Shown here piece by piece: positions 1-5,337 of a stretch of DNA of 6,632 nucleotides. The notes beneath the pieces were generated by a model. That model saw only the letters and a program-made list of their open reading frames with translations. It had not been told where the DNA came from and searched no databases. The stretch is taken from the NCBI GenBank assembly GCA_030040625.1, contig JASHTI010000008.1:1-6632 (forward strand), in the 5' to 3' direction. The translations under genes were made by a program, and so were the position numbers. Every line of letters starts with the position of its first letter. The stretch's first letter is position 1. This stretch comes from Thermoplasmata archaeon (lineage in GTDB: Archaea > Thermoplasmatota > Thermoplasmata > Lutacidiplasmatales > UBA184).

Positions 1-102
1 GATCGGGGCGGCGGCGGTCGGTTCCGTCGTCGGGACGATTCCCGAGGCGACGGGGACGAGGACGACCGGCGCCGCCGCCGACGGCCGCCCCGGCGCGACT
101 AG
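1..102 (+). CDS. Possible C-terminal end of an upstream gene with an Arg/Gly/Asp-rich tail (partial)
   Basis: Frame 1 is open from the window edge to a TAG at 100-102 and would encode about 33 residues: an initial DRGGGGRFRRR, an acidic patch GDGDEDD, a run of six arginines, and an end in PPRRD. Alternating basic and acidic low-complexity tails of this kind are common on archaeal RNA-binding proteins and helicases, but nothing here identifies a family. Caution: about 7 of 33 third positions are A or T, more than in the certain genes of this window, and frame 2 is also open (Ala/Gly/Thr-rich, stop at 161-163, 8 bases before the next gene). The choice of frame 1 rests on the protein-like RGG/acidic composition and is tentative. 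The rest of the gene lies outside the window. Confidence 0.37.
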   Translation, partial: DRGGGGRFRRRDDSRGDGDEDDRRRRRRPPRRD

Positions 103-170
103 CCGGGGACCGAAGCTCGGCCGCGGCCACCGGACGCAAACGGGTTGGACCCGCTCGGCCTGACCCCGGC

Positions 171-1514
171 GTGACCGGGCCGACCGTCACCTTCCTCGGC
201 GGGGTCCGCGAGATCGGCGGCAACAAGATCCTGGTCGAGGACGGCCCGGACCGGATCCTCTTCGACTTCGGACCGTCGTTCTCTCCCCGCCGCGAGGAGT
301 TCTACGTCGACTTCCTCCAGCCGCGCTCCTCCAGCCCCGTGGAGGACCTCCTCGAGTTCGACCTCCTGCCCCGGATCGAGGGGCTCTACGCCCCGGAGGC
401 GCTCCAGGACTCCGACCTGCGCTGGCGGCCGCCGGAGGTCCACGGCCTGTTCATCAGCCACGCCCATATGGACCACGCCGGCCACCTCAACCTGGTCGAC
501 CCGGCGGTCCCGGTCTACGTCGGCGCCGGCACGAAGACCCTGCTCGACACGATCCAGGCCTCCAGCCCGGCGATGAAGTACGGGACCCACGACTGGCGCG
601 TCTTCGCCGACCGGAGCCCGATCAAGGTCGGCAACCTCGAGGTCGTTCCGTTCCCGGTCGACCACTCCGTGCCGTTCGCCTACGGCTTCCTCGTGCGGAC
701 GAGCGAGGGGACGATGGTCTACACCGGCGACTTCCGGCACCACGGGCCCCGGGCGCCGGAGACGCACGCGTTCTTCGCGGCGGCCGCGAAGGAGTCGCCG
801 AGGATGCTGATCATCGAGGGGACCCGGGCCGGCAGCGACCGGCGAAAGAACTTCACCGAGGAGGGGGTGCGGGCGGGCGTCGACCGCGTCCTGGACGGCT
901 GCGCGTCGATCGCGCTCGCCTGCACCTACCCCCGGGACGTCGACCGGCTGCGGACGCTCTACGCCGCCGCCCGGTCGGCCGAGCGGACGCTGCTCGTCTC
1001 GCCCCGGACGGCCTTCCTGCTCCAGGCGCTCGGGCCGCTCCTTACCGGGGAGCCGGTCCCGGTGCCGGGACGGAGCCCCGGGATCGCGGTGTACGCCCGG
1101 AAGAAGCGCCGCCTCTTCGAGTGGGAGAAGCCCCTGGTCGACGGCGCCCTCACGGCCCGGGAGGTGCGGGCCGACGGCCGCCGCTACCTCCTCGCCCTCG
1201 ACCTGATGCACTTCCCCGAGATGATCGACCTCCGCCCGCCGCGGGAGAGCCCGTTCGTCCACTCGATGAGCGAGCCGTTCAGCGAGGACGACGTCGACGA
1301 CAAGGTCCTCCACAACTGGCTCGACCACTTCGGGCTCCGCTTCCATCAGATGCACGCGAGCGGCCACGCCTCCGGCCCGGAGCTCGACCGGCTCATCGAC
1401 GACGTCGGCGCCGCGGCGGTCTATCCGGTGCACACGGAGCAGCCGGAGGCGTTCCGCCGGGAAGGGCGCCCGGTCGTCCTGCCGGAGCTGAACCGGCCGG
1501 TCGGACTCCGCTAG
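171..1514 (+). CDS. RNase J-like metallo-beta-lactamase / beta-CASP nuclease
   Basis: A 447-residue protein of the metallo-beta-lactamase fold, most likely a zinc-dependent ribonuclease of the RNase J type acting on RNA in the cytoplasm. Seen in the sequence: an N-terminal beta-hairpin with LGGVREIGGN (9-18), typical of RNase J-like proteins; motif II HAHMDH at 97-102; motif III His165 in VDHSVPF; motif IV Asp187 in YTGDFRHHG; an acidic residue after a hydrophobic strand (LIIEGT, Glu216) as beta-CASP motif A; HASGH at 395-399 as motif B; and PVHTE with His421 as motif C. All expected metal ligands are present, so it should be active. The length matches archaeal RNase J proteins, which lack the bacterial C-terminal domain, but the beta-CASP insert differs clearly from the Pyrococcus RNase J I remember, so it may be a separate subgroup. 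The GTG start is chosen because the first strand begins directly after it and no other start lies upstream in frame within the window. No Shine-Dalgarno sequence is visible. radB follows 51 bases downstream. Confidence 0.8.
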   Translation: MTGPTVTFLGGVREIGGNKILVEDGPDRILFDFGPSFSPRREEFYVDFLQPRSSSPVEDLLEFDLLPRIEGLYAPEALQDSDLRWRPPEVHGLFISHAHMDHAGHLNLVDPAVPVYVGAGTKTLLDTIQASSPAMKYGTHDWRVFADRSPIKVGNLEVVPFPVDHSVPFAYGFLVRTSEGTMVYTGDFRHHGPRAPETHAFFAAAAKESPRMLIIEGTRAGSDRRKNFTEEGVRAGVDRVLDGCASIALACTYPRDVDRLRTLYAAARSAERTLLVSPRTAFLLQALGPLLTGEPVPVPGRSPGIAVYARKKRRLFEWEKPLVDGALTAREVRADGRRYLLALDLMHFPEMIDLRPPRESPFVHSMSEPFSEDDVDDKVLHNWLDHFGLRFHQMHASGHASGPELDRLIDDVGAAAVYPVHTEQPEAFRREGRPVVLPELNRPVGLR

Positions 1515-1526
1515 CCCGGCCGGGGT

Positions 1527-1541
1527 ACCTACGTACGTAAA
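1527..1541 (+). promoter_or_regulatory. Probable TATA-like promoter element of radB
   Basis: In a very GC-rich gap, the bases ACCTACGTACGTAAA stand out as the only AT-richer patch. The stretch TACGTACGTA (1530-1539) is a perfect palindrome, and the A-rich end lies about 25-27 bases before the radB ATG at 1566. That is where an archaeal TATA box sits if the transcript is leaderless. It is not a canonical box, so the call is inference. The first seven bases, ACCTACG, equal one arm of the intergenic dyads at 2898-3082 read on the other strand; this may be chance. Confidence 0.4.
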
Positions 1542-1562
1542 GCCCGGGCCCCCCTCCCGGGC
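1542..1562 (+). terminator. GC-rich hairpin between the RNase J-like gene and radB
   Basis: A perfect 7-bp inverted repeat, GCCCGGG (1542-1548) and CCCGGGC (1556-1562), encloses a 7-base pyrimidine loop. It starts 28 bases after the upstream stop codon and ends 3 bases before the radB ATG. It could be a 3'-end structure of the upstream mRNA. If transcription reads through from upstream, it would occlude the radB start. There is no T-tract, so it is not a classical archaeal terminator. Confidence 0.4.
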
Positions 1563-1565
1563 GGG

Positions 1566-2255
1566 ATGGGCTCCGACCGGCTGCCGACCGGCATCGCCTC
1601 CCTCGACCGCCTCCTCGGCGGCGGCCTCGAGACCGACGGGGTCACCGAGCTGTACGGCGAGGGCGGGAGCGGGAAGACGATCGTCTGCCTCCAGGCGGCC
1701 GCTCGCCTCGCGCGGACCGGCCGCTGGGTCCTGTACGTCGACACCGAGGGGCTGAGCTTGGAGCGCCTCCGGGCGATCTCGGGTGGCGAGTTCGAGGCGG
1801 TCCTCGGCCGCTTCCTCCTCTCCGCCCCCCGGGAGCTCGACGAGCAGGGCCGGGCGGTCGCGGCGGCGTGCGCGCTCGCCCGGGACCCGCGGCGCGACGT
1901 GGGCCTCCTGGTCCTCGACTCGGCGACGAACTTCTACCGTCTCTCGGTCGCCGGCCCGGACGAGGACGAGGCGCGGGAGGCGCTCGCGGTGCAGCTCGCC
2001 GAGCTCGTCGCGACCGCCCGGTCCCTCGGGGTCGCGGTCCTGCTCACCAACCAGGTCTGGCGCAACAGCCGGGACGGCTCCCTCGAGCCGCTCGGCGGGT
2101 CGTTCCTCAACCATGCCGCGAAGACGATCCTCCGCCTCGAGCGGGGGGTCGGGGGCCGCCGCACCGCGGTCCTCGTCAAGCACCGATCGCGCCCCGAGGG
2201 CACGGCCGGCTTCCGCATCACCTCGGACGGCGTCGAGAGCCTCGGGCCGGCTTGA
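1566..2255 (+). CDS. radB: DNA repair and recombination protein RadB
   Basis: A 229-residue RecA-fold ATPase. RadB is the short euryarchaeal paralogue of the strand-exchange recombinase RadA and acts as an accessory (mediator-like) protein in homologous recombination; it binds ATP and DNA but hydrolyses ATP poorly. Seen here: an N-terminal LPTGIASLDRLLGGGL (6-21), characteristic of RadA/RadB/KaiC proteins; Walker A GEGGSGKT (31-38); VDTEG (58-62), holding the catalytic-type glutamate; Walker B LLVLDS ending at Asp118; a loop with LLTNQVW and the following segment LGGSFLNHAAKTILRLE typical of the L2/C-terminal strands. The length fits RadB (about 220-230), and it lacks the N-terminal helix-hairpin-helix domain of RadA, which separates it from RadA. 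The ATG start is right because the P-loop preface begins at once. It is followed 34 bases on by an alkylguanine transferase, so two DNA-repair genes lie together. Confidence 0.9.
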   Translation: MGSDRLPTGIASLDRLLGGGLETDGVTELYGEGGSGKTIVCLQAAARLARTGRWVLYVDTEGLSLERLRAISGGEFEAVLGRFLLSAPRELDEQGRAVAAACALARDPRRDVGLLVLDSATNFYRLSVAGPDEDEAREALAVQLAELVATARSLGVAVLLTNQVWRNSRDGSLEPLGGSFLNHAAKTILRLERGVGGRRTAVLVKHRSRPEGTAGFRITSDGVESLGPA

Positions 2256-2266
2256 AATCAAGATAA
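2251..2266 (+). promoter_or_regulatory. AT-rich box with a dyad, probable promoter/operator of the alkyltransferase gene
   Basis: Directly over the radB stop codon lies CTTGA-AA-TCAAG (2251-2262), a perfect 5-bp dyad with a 2-base centre, continuing into ATAA. It is one of the few AT-rich patches nearby. Its centre to 3' end is 25-32 bases before the GTG at 2290, the expected place of a TATA box for a leaderless transcript. The dyad could also bind a regulator. No experiment supports this; position and composition are the whole evidence. Confidence 0.4.
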
Positions 2267-2289
2267 GGCGCCATGCGCGTCCCGGGAGC

Positions 2290-2859
2290 GTGACGCCGCA
2301 GATCGAGGTCGCCGACGTCCCGAGCCCGATCGGGCTCTTCCGCCTCGCCTACGAGGAGGCCGTCGTGCGGGTGATCGACCTGATCGAGCCCGGAGCGCCC
2401 CAGACCGGCGTACCGGCCGGGGCGATCCACCGGCGCCCGCCGTTCCGCGCGGGGACCCCGCCGGCCCGACTTCGCGAGTACTTCCGGGACGGCCGTGCCC
2501 CGCTGGACTTCGCCGTCGCGCCCGAGTCGTTCTCCCAGTTCGACCAGACCGTCTGGCAGGCGCTGCGTCGCGTGCCGGCCGGCCGCACCGTCACCTACGG
2601 GGATCTGGCCCGACGCGCGGGGTTCCCCGGGGCCGCCCGCGCGGTCGGGGGCGCCATGGCCCGGAACCCGATCCCGATCGCCATCCCCTGCCACCGCGTG
2701 GTCGGCGAGGGCGGTGCCATGCAGGGCTACGGGCTCGGGCTCTGGCGAAAGCGCTGGTTGCTCGACCACGAGGGCGCCTGGCCGCTCAAGTCCCGCTCGG
2801 CCGAAGGGCCGCGACCGGGCGGCCAGCGGACGCTCGACCGCACACCGAGCCCGGCGTAG
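2290..2859 (+). CDS. ogt: Methylated-DNA--[protein]-cysteine S-methyltransferase (O6-alkylguanine repair)
   Basis: A 189-residue suicide repair protein that moves alkyl groups from O6-alkylguanine (and less so O4-alkylthymine) in DNA onto its own cysteine. Seen here: an N-terminal Ogt/AGT-type domain (about 5-78); the DNA-binding core from FSQFDQTVWQALRRVPAGRTVTYGDLA (Tyr103); the recognition helix AARAVGGAMARNP with the base-flipping arginine Arg117 and Asn126; the active site IPCHRVV with Cys134 and His135; and the C-terminal LLDHEGA, where Glu161 completes the Asn-His-Cys-Glu network. All catalytic residues are present. The reading frame runs open from within radB; GTG 2290 is the only sensible start, because it opens just before the first conserved strand, while an ATG at 2272 is in another frame and soon stops. 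After Glu161 about 28 extra residues (RSAEGPRPGGQRTLDRTPSPA) form a low-complexity, probably disordered tail. No Shine-Dalgarno sequence is seen. Confidence 0.9.
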   Translation: MTPQIEVADVPSPIGLFRLAYEEAVVRVIDLIEPGAPQTGVPAGAIHRRPPFRAGTPPARLREYFRDGRAPLDFAVAPESFSQFDQTVWQALRRVPAGRTVTYGDLARRAGFPGAARAVGGAMARNPIPIAIPCHRVVGEGGAMQGYGLGLWRKRWLLDHEGAWPLKSRSAEGPRPGGQRTLDRTPSPA

Positions 2860-2869
2860 GGGGCGGCCC

Positions 2870-2889
2870 CGCCGTGCCCCCGCACGGCG
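2870..2889 (+). terminator. Strong GC hairpin downstream of the alkyltransferase gene
   Basis: A perfect 8-bp stem, CGCCGTGC (2870-2877) with GCACGGCG (2882-2889), closes a CCCC tetraloop 10 bases after the TAG. It is probably a 3'-UTR stem-loop marking or protecting the mRNA end. It is not followed by a T-tract; the dyad array begins 8 bases later. Confidence 0.5.
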
Positions 2890-2897
2890 CGCCGCGA

Positions 2898-3082
2898 ACC
2901 TACTACGACCGCCGTAGGTAAGCACCGCCGATCGCCCGCCACCTACTACAGGTTACGTAGGTAGGTCGGACGGTCCGCCCTACTACAGTCTGCGTAGGTT
3001 AGGGTGGATGCCGGGCCGGGAATACCTACTACACTACCCGTAGGTCAGCGCAAGACAACCTACTACAACCCGCGTAGGTAAG
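2898..3082. repeat. Array of five interrupted-palindrome units in a convergent intergenic region
   Basis: Five units of the same design: ACCTACTAC, six variable bases, CGTAGGT, then any base, A and G. Cores are 2898-2919, 2941-2962, 2978-2999, 3024-3045 and 3058-3079. The arms ACCTAC and GTAGGT are inverted repeats, so each unit is a 6-bp dyad with a 10-base centre. Of 22 core positions 15 are invariant; the first base is A in four (C in the third), and the tenth is A in four. The inner hexamers differ (GACCGC, AGGTTA, AGTCTG, ACTACC, AACCCG). After the core, the third base is always G and the second is A except in unit 2. Gaps between cores are 21, 15, 24 and 12 bases, unrelated in sequence and all multiples of 3. 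The array is AT-richer than its surroundings. Both flanking genes point into it, so it is not their promoter. Candidates: binding sites of an unknown protein, recombination sites, RNA hairpins in the EF-2 3' UTR, or a dispersed repeat family. Function unknown. Confidence 0.9.
2961..2983. repeat. Imperfect 23-base palindrome bridging dyad units 2 and 3
   Basis: GTAGG (2961-2965) pairs with CCTAC (2979-2983), and inside them CGGAC (2967-2971) pairs with GTCCG (2973-2977) around a central G; only the T/C pair at 2966/2978 does not match. The outer arms are the AGGT repeat after unit 2 and the left arm of unit 3, so here the spacer itself extends the symmetry. The other spacers do not do this. 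Confidence 0.6.
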
Positions 3083-3104
3083 TCCCGGCGGAGGCCGGCT
3101 CTGC

Positions 3105-3117
3105 CCCTCGAAGAGGG
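3105..3117 (-). terminator. Small stem-loop directly after the EF-2 stop codon
   Basis: On the minus strand, CCCTC (3117-3113), a TTC loop and GAGGG (3109-3105) form a 5-bp stem starting one base past the EF-2 TGA. It may help define the 3' end of the str operon transcript. The stem is short and there is no T-tract, so confidence is low. The dyad array begins about 25 bases further downstream. Confidence 0.3.
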
Positions 3118-3118
3118 C

Positions 3119-5320
3119 TCAGCCCGAGTAGTAGCTCGCGTCGTACGGCTCGGGCTTGAGCCCGCGCCGCTGGCGGATCTCGGCGACCACGCCGGGCTGC
3201 AGCTCGTTCGGGACCGGCTCGAAGCCCATCGACTCCGTCGCCCAGAGGACCTTGCCGGCGGTGGCGCTCCGGATGTCGGAGGCGAAGCCGAACATCTCGG
3301 CGACCGGCACCTTGGCGACGACCGTCTGCAGATCGCCGACGCTCGTCATGTCCAGGATCTCTCCGCGGCGGCGCTGCAGCTCCCGGGTCGCGCCGGCGAG
3401 GATGTCCTGGGGGACGTTGACCGTCACCTTCTGGAACGGCTCGAGGAGCAGCCGGTCGCCGAGGCACATCGCCCCGTAGATCCCCGACCGGGCCGCCGGG
3501 ATCGTCTGGGCCGGGCCGCGGTGGATCGAGTCCTCGTGCAGCTTCGCGTCGACCAGGCGGATCTTGAGCCCGTAGACCTTCTCGTTGGCGAGCGGGCCGC
3601 GGTTCATCGCCTCCTTGAAGGCGTCGACGATGAGGTCCATCGTCTCGTTGAGATACTGGATCCCCTTCGTCACGTCGAACAGCGCGTTCGTCCCCTCGAC
3701 GGCGACCAGCCCCCGGCCCTCGTCGCGCGAGACGCCGAGCCCGTCGAGCTTGGTGACGAGGCTCTTGAGGTCCTTGAACGACTTCCCCTGGGGGACCTCG
3801 CCGTCCTTGATCGCCTGGACGACCCCCGGCGGCAGCTGCTCGACCTCGAAGTAGAACTTGTTGTGCTTGTTCGGGCTCTTCCCTTCGAACGGCCCGCCGG
3901 GGTGCTTGACGAGCTCCCGGTAGACGACGATCGGCTTGGACGCCTCGATCTCGACCTTGTAGTCGTGGATGATCCGGAACTGGGTGATCTCCAGGTGGAG
4001 CTCGCCCATCCCCGACAGCAGGTGCTCGCCGGTCTCCGGGTTGATCTCGACGCGGAGGCTCGCGTCCTCCTTGCCGATCTTGCGCATCACCTCGATGAGC
4101 TTGGGAAGATCGGCCATCCGCTTCGGTTCGATCGCGACGGTGACGACCGGCTCGGAGACGTGCCGGATCTCCTCGAACGGGACCATCTCCGGAGCGGTCG
4201 TGGTCGTGGTGCCGGCGAACGCGTCCGAGAGACCGATGACGGCGGCGATGTTGCCGGCCGGCACGTCCTCGACCATGAGCCGTTCCGGGCCCATGAACAG
4301 CGAGACGTGCTGGACCCGGTTGCGCAGCTTGGTGCCGACGATCGCGAGCTCCATGCCCTTCTGCAGGTGCCCGGAGAAGACGCGCCCCGTGGCGATCTCG
4401 CCGGCGCTCGGGTCCATGGTGATGTCGGTGACCATGAACGAGGTCGGGCCGCCCGAGTCGGTGTTGACCATCGCCTGGCCCACCGACGAGCCGATCTCGC
4501 CCTTCCAGATGTTCGGGATGCGGTACTTCTGGGCGACCCGCGGGCTCGGCAGGTGCCGGACGACCATGTCGAAGACGACGTCGTTGATCTTGGCCTTCTG
4601 GGCGATCTCGCGCGAGCGGTCGGTGGTGACGTACTGGATGATGTCCGGGAACTTCACGCCGGTCTTCTGCATGTACGGCACGCTGATCGCCCAGTTCTCG
4701 TAGCCGGAGCCGAAGGCGACCGATCCGTCCCGCGGATCGACGCTCCACTCGTCGACGAACTCCTCCGGGGCCATCCGCCGGATGAGCTCGTTGACCTCGC
4801 CGATGATCGTCGTGAACCGCTTCTGGAGCGATTCCGGGGTCAGTTGCAACTCCTTGATCGCCCGGTCGACCTTGTTGATGAACAGGACCGGCTTCACCTT
4901 CTCGCGGAGCGCCTGGCGCAGCACCGTCTCGGTCTGGGCCATGACCCCCTCGACCGCGCACACGACGACGATCGCGCCGTCGACCGCCCGCATCGCGCGG
5001 GTGACGTCCCCGCCGAAGTCGACGTGGCCGGGGGTGTCGATGAGGTTGATCAGGAACTGCTCCTGGTTGTACTCGTGGACGATCGTCACGTCCGCGTTGT
5101 TGATCGTCAGCAGGCGCTCCTGCTCCTGCTCGTCGAAGTTCAGGTAGAGCTGCTTGCCCGCGAGCTCGTCGGAGATCATCCCGGCGGCGGCGAGGAGGTT
5201 GTCGCTCAGCGTCGTCTTGCCGTGGTGGATGTGCGCGACGATCCCGATGTTGCGGATCTTGTCGATCTGCCGCATCATCTGCGGGATGGCCTTCGCCAGC
5301 TCGCTCCGAATGTGCGTCAT
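3119..5320 (-). CDS. fusA: Translation elongation factor 2 (aEF-2) with non-canonical P-loop and switch I
   Basis: A 733-residue translocase GTPase that moves tRNAs and mRNA through the ribosome. The length and five-domain order match archaeal EF-2. Seen: P-loop AHIHHGKTT (29-37), where the usual reading is AHIDHGKTT, so residue 32 is His in place of Asp; switch I RLLTI (69-73), where RGITI is usual, with the essential Thr72 kept; G3 DTPGH (95-99) with catalytic His99; G4 NKVD (149-152); G5 region FGSG (203-206), where FGSA is usual; domain II about 290-375; domain III with HLLSGMGELHLE; domain IV with the diphthamide loop IHRGPAQ, His600 being the residue modified; domain V with RRGEI and EMFGFASDIRSAT. 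Codons are ordinary and the frame is intact, so the changes are not frameshifts. The ATG is preceded by GAGGT three bases upstream. It is the last gene of the operon; EF-1 alpha and uS10, which often follow in archaea, are absent. Confidence 0.97.
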   Translation of the reverse strand: MTHIRSELAKAIPQMMRQIDKIRNIGIVAHIHHGKTTLSDNLLAAAGMISDELAGKQLYLNFDEQEQERLLTINNADVTIVHEYNQEQFLINLIDTPGHVDFGGDVTRAMRAVDGAIVVVCAVEGVMAQTETVLRQALREKVKPVLFINKVDRAIKELQLTPESLQKRFTTIIGEVNELIRRMAPEEFVDEWSVDPRDGSVAFGSGYENWAISVPYMQKTGVKFPDIIQYVTTDRSREIAQKAKINDVVFDMVVRHLPSPRVAQKYRIPNIWKGEIGSSVGQAMVNTDSGGPTSFMVTDITMDPSAGEIATGRVFSGHLQKGMELAIVGTKLRNRVQHVSLFMGPERLMVEDVPAGNIAAVIGLSDAFAGTTTTTAPEMVPFEEIRHVSEPVVTVAIEPKRMADLPKLIEVMRKIGKEDASLRVEINPETGEHLLSGMGELHLEITQFRIIHDYKVEIEASKPIVVYRELVKHPGGPFEGKSPNKHNKFYFEVEQLPPGVVQAIKDGEVPQGKSFKDLKSLVTKLDGLGVSRDEGRGLVAVEGTNALFDVTKGIQYLNETMDLIVDAFKEAMNRGPLANEKVYGLKIRLVDAKLHEDSIHRGPAQTIPAARSGIYGAMCLGDRLLLEPFQKVTVNVPQDILAGATRELQRRRGEILDMTSVGDLQTVVAKVPVAEMFGFASDIRSATAGKVLWATESMGFEPVPNELQPGVVAEIRQRRGLKPEPYDASYYSG

Positions 5321-5337
5321 GGGACCTCGCGACCTAC
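5321..5337 (-). promoter_or_regulatory. uS7-EF-2 intercistronic gap with Shine-Dalgarno sequence
   Basis: The 17 bases read GTAGGTCGCGAGGTCCC on the minus strand, then ATG. GAGGT, with a second AGGT before it, is complementary to the conserved 16S rRNA 3' end (ACCTCC). This gives EF-2 its own ribosome binding site within the polycistronic mRNA. The spacing to ATG is short (3 bases). No TATA box lies here, so EF-2 should be co-transcribed with uS7. Confidence 0.6.

Noticed and set aside
1527..1533. ACCTACG before radB as a sixth copy of the dyad arm
   Set aside because: Only one seven-base arm matches, the second arm is absent, and the same seven bases also occur inside the alkyltransferase gene at 2593-2599, so chance is sufficient.
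99..2261. Long open frame on the minus strand (720 codons) opposite the RNase J-like gene and radB
   Set aside because: It covers two well-recognised genes on the other strand, has Arg/Asp/Glu/Val-rich composition expected from antisense reading of GC-rich genes, and shows no family motif.
1783..2289. N-terminal extension of the alkyltransferase reaching back into radB
   Set aside because: The frame is open but the translation over radB is Ser/Arg low-complexity sequence; the conserved protein begins right after GTG 2290.
2898..3082. CRISPR array
   Set aside because: No direct repeat of 23-37 bases; only the arms are constant. Spacers are 12-24 bases and unequal, the variable hexamer lies inside the unit, and there are no cas genes.
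2898..3082. Replication origin with ORB-type repeats
   Set aside because: The units do not resemble the G-rich archaeal origin recognition box, no orc1/cdc6 gene is present, and the gap between convergent genes has no clear AT-rich unwinding stretch.
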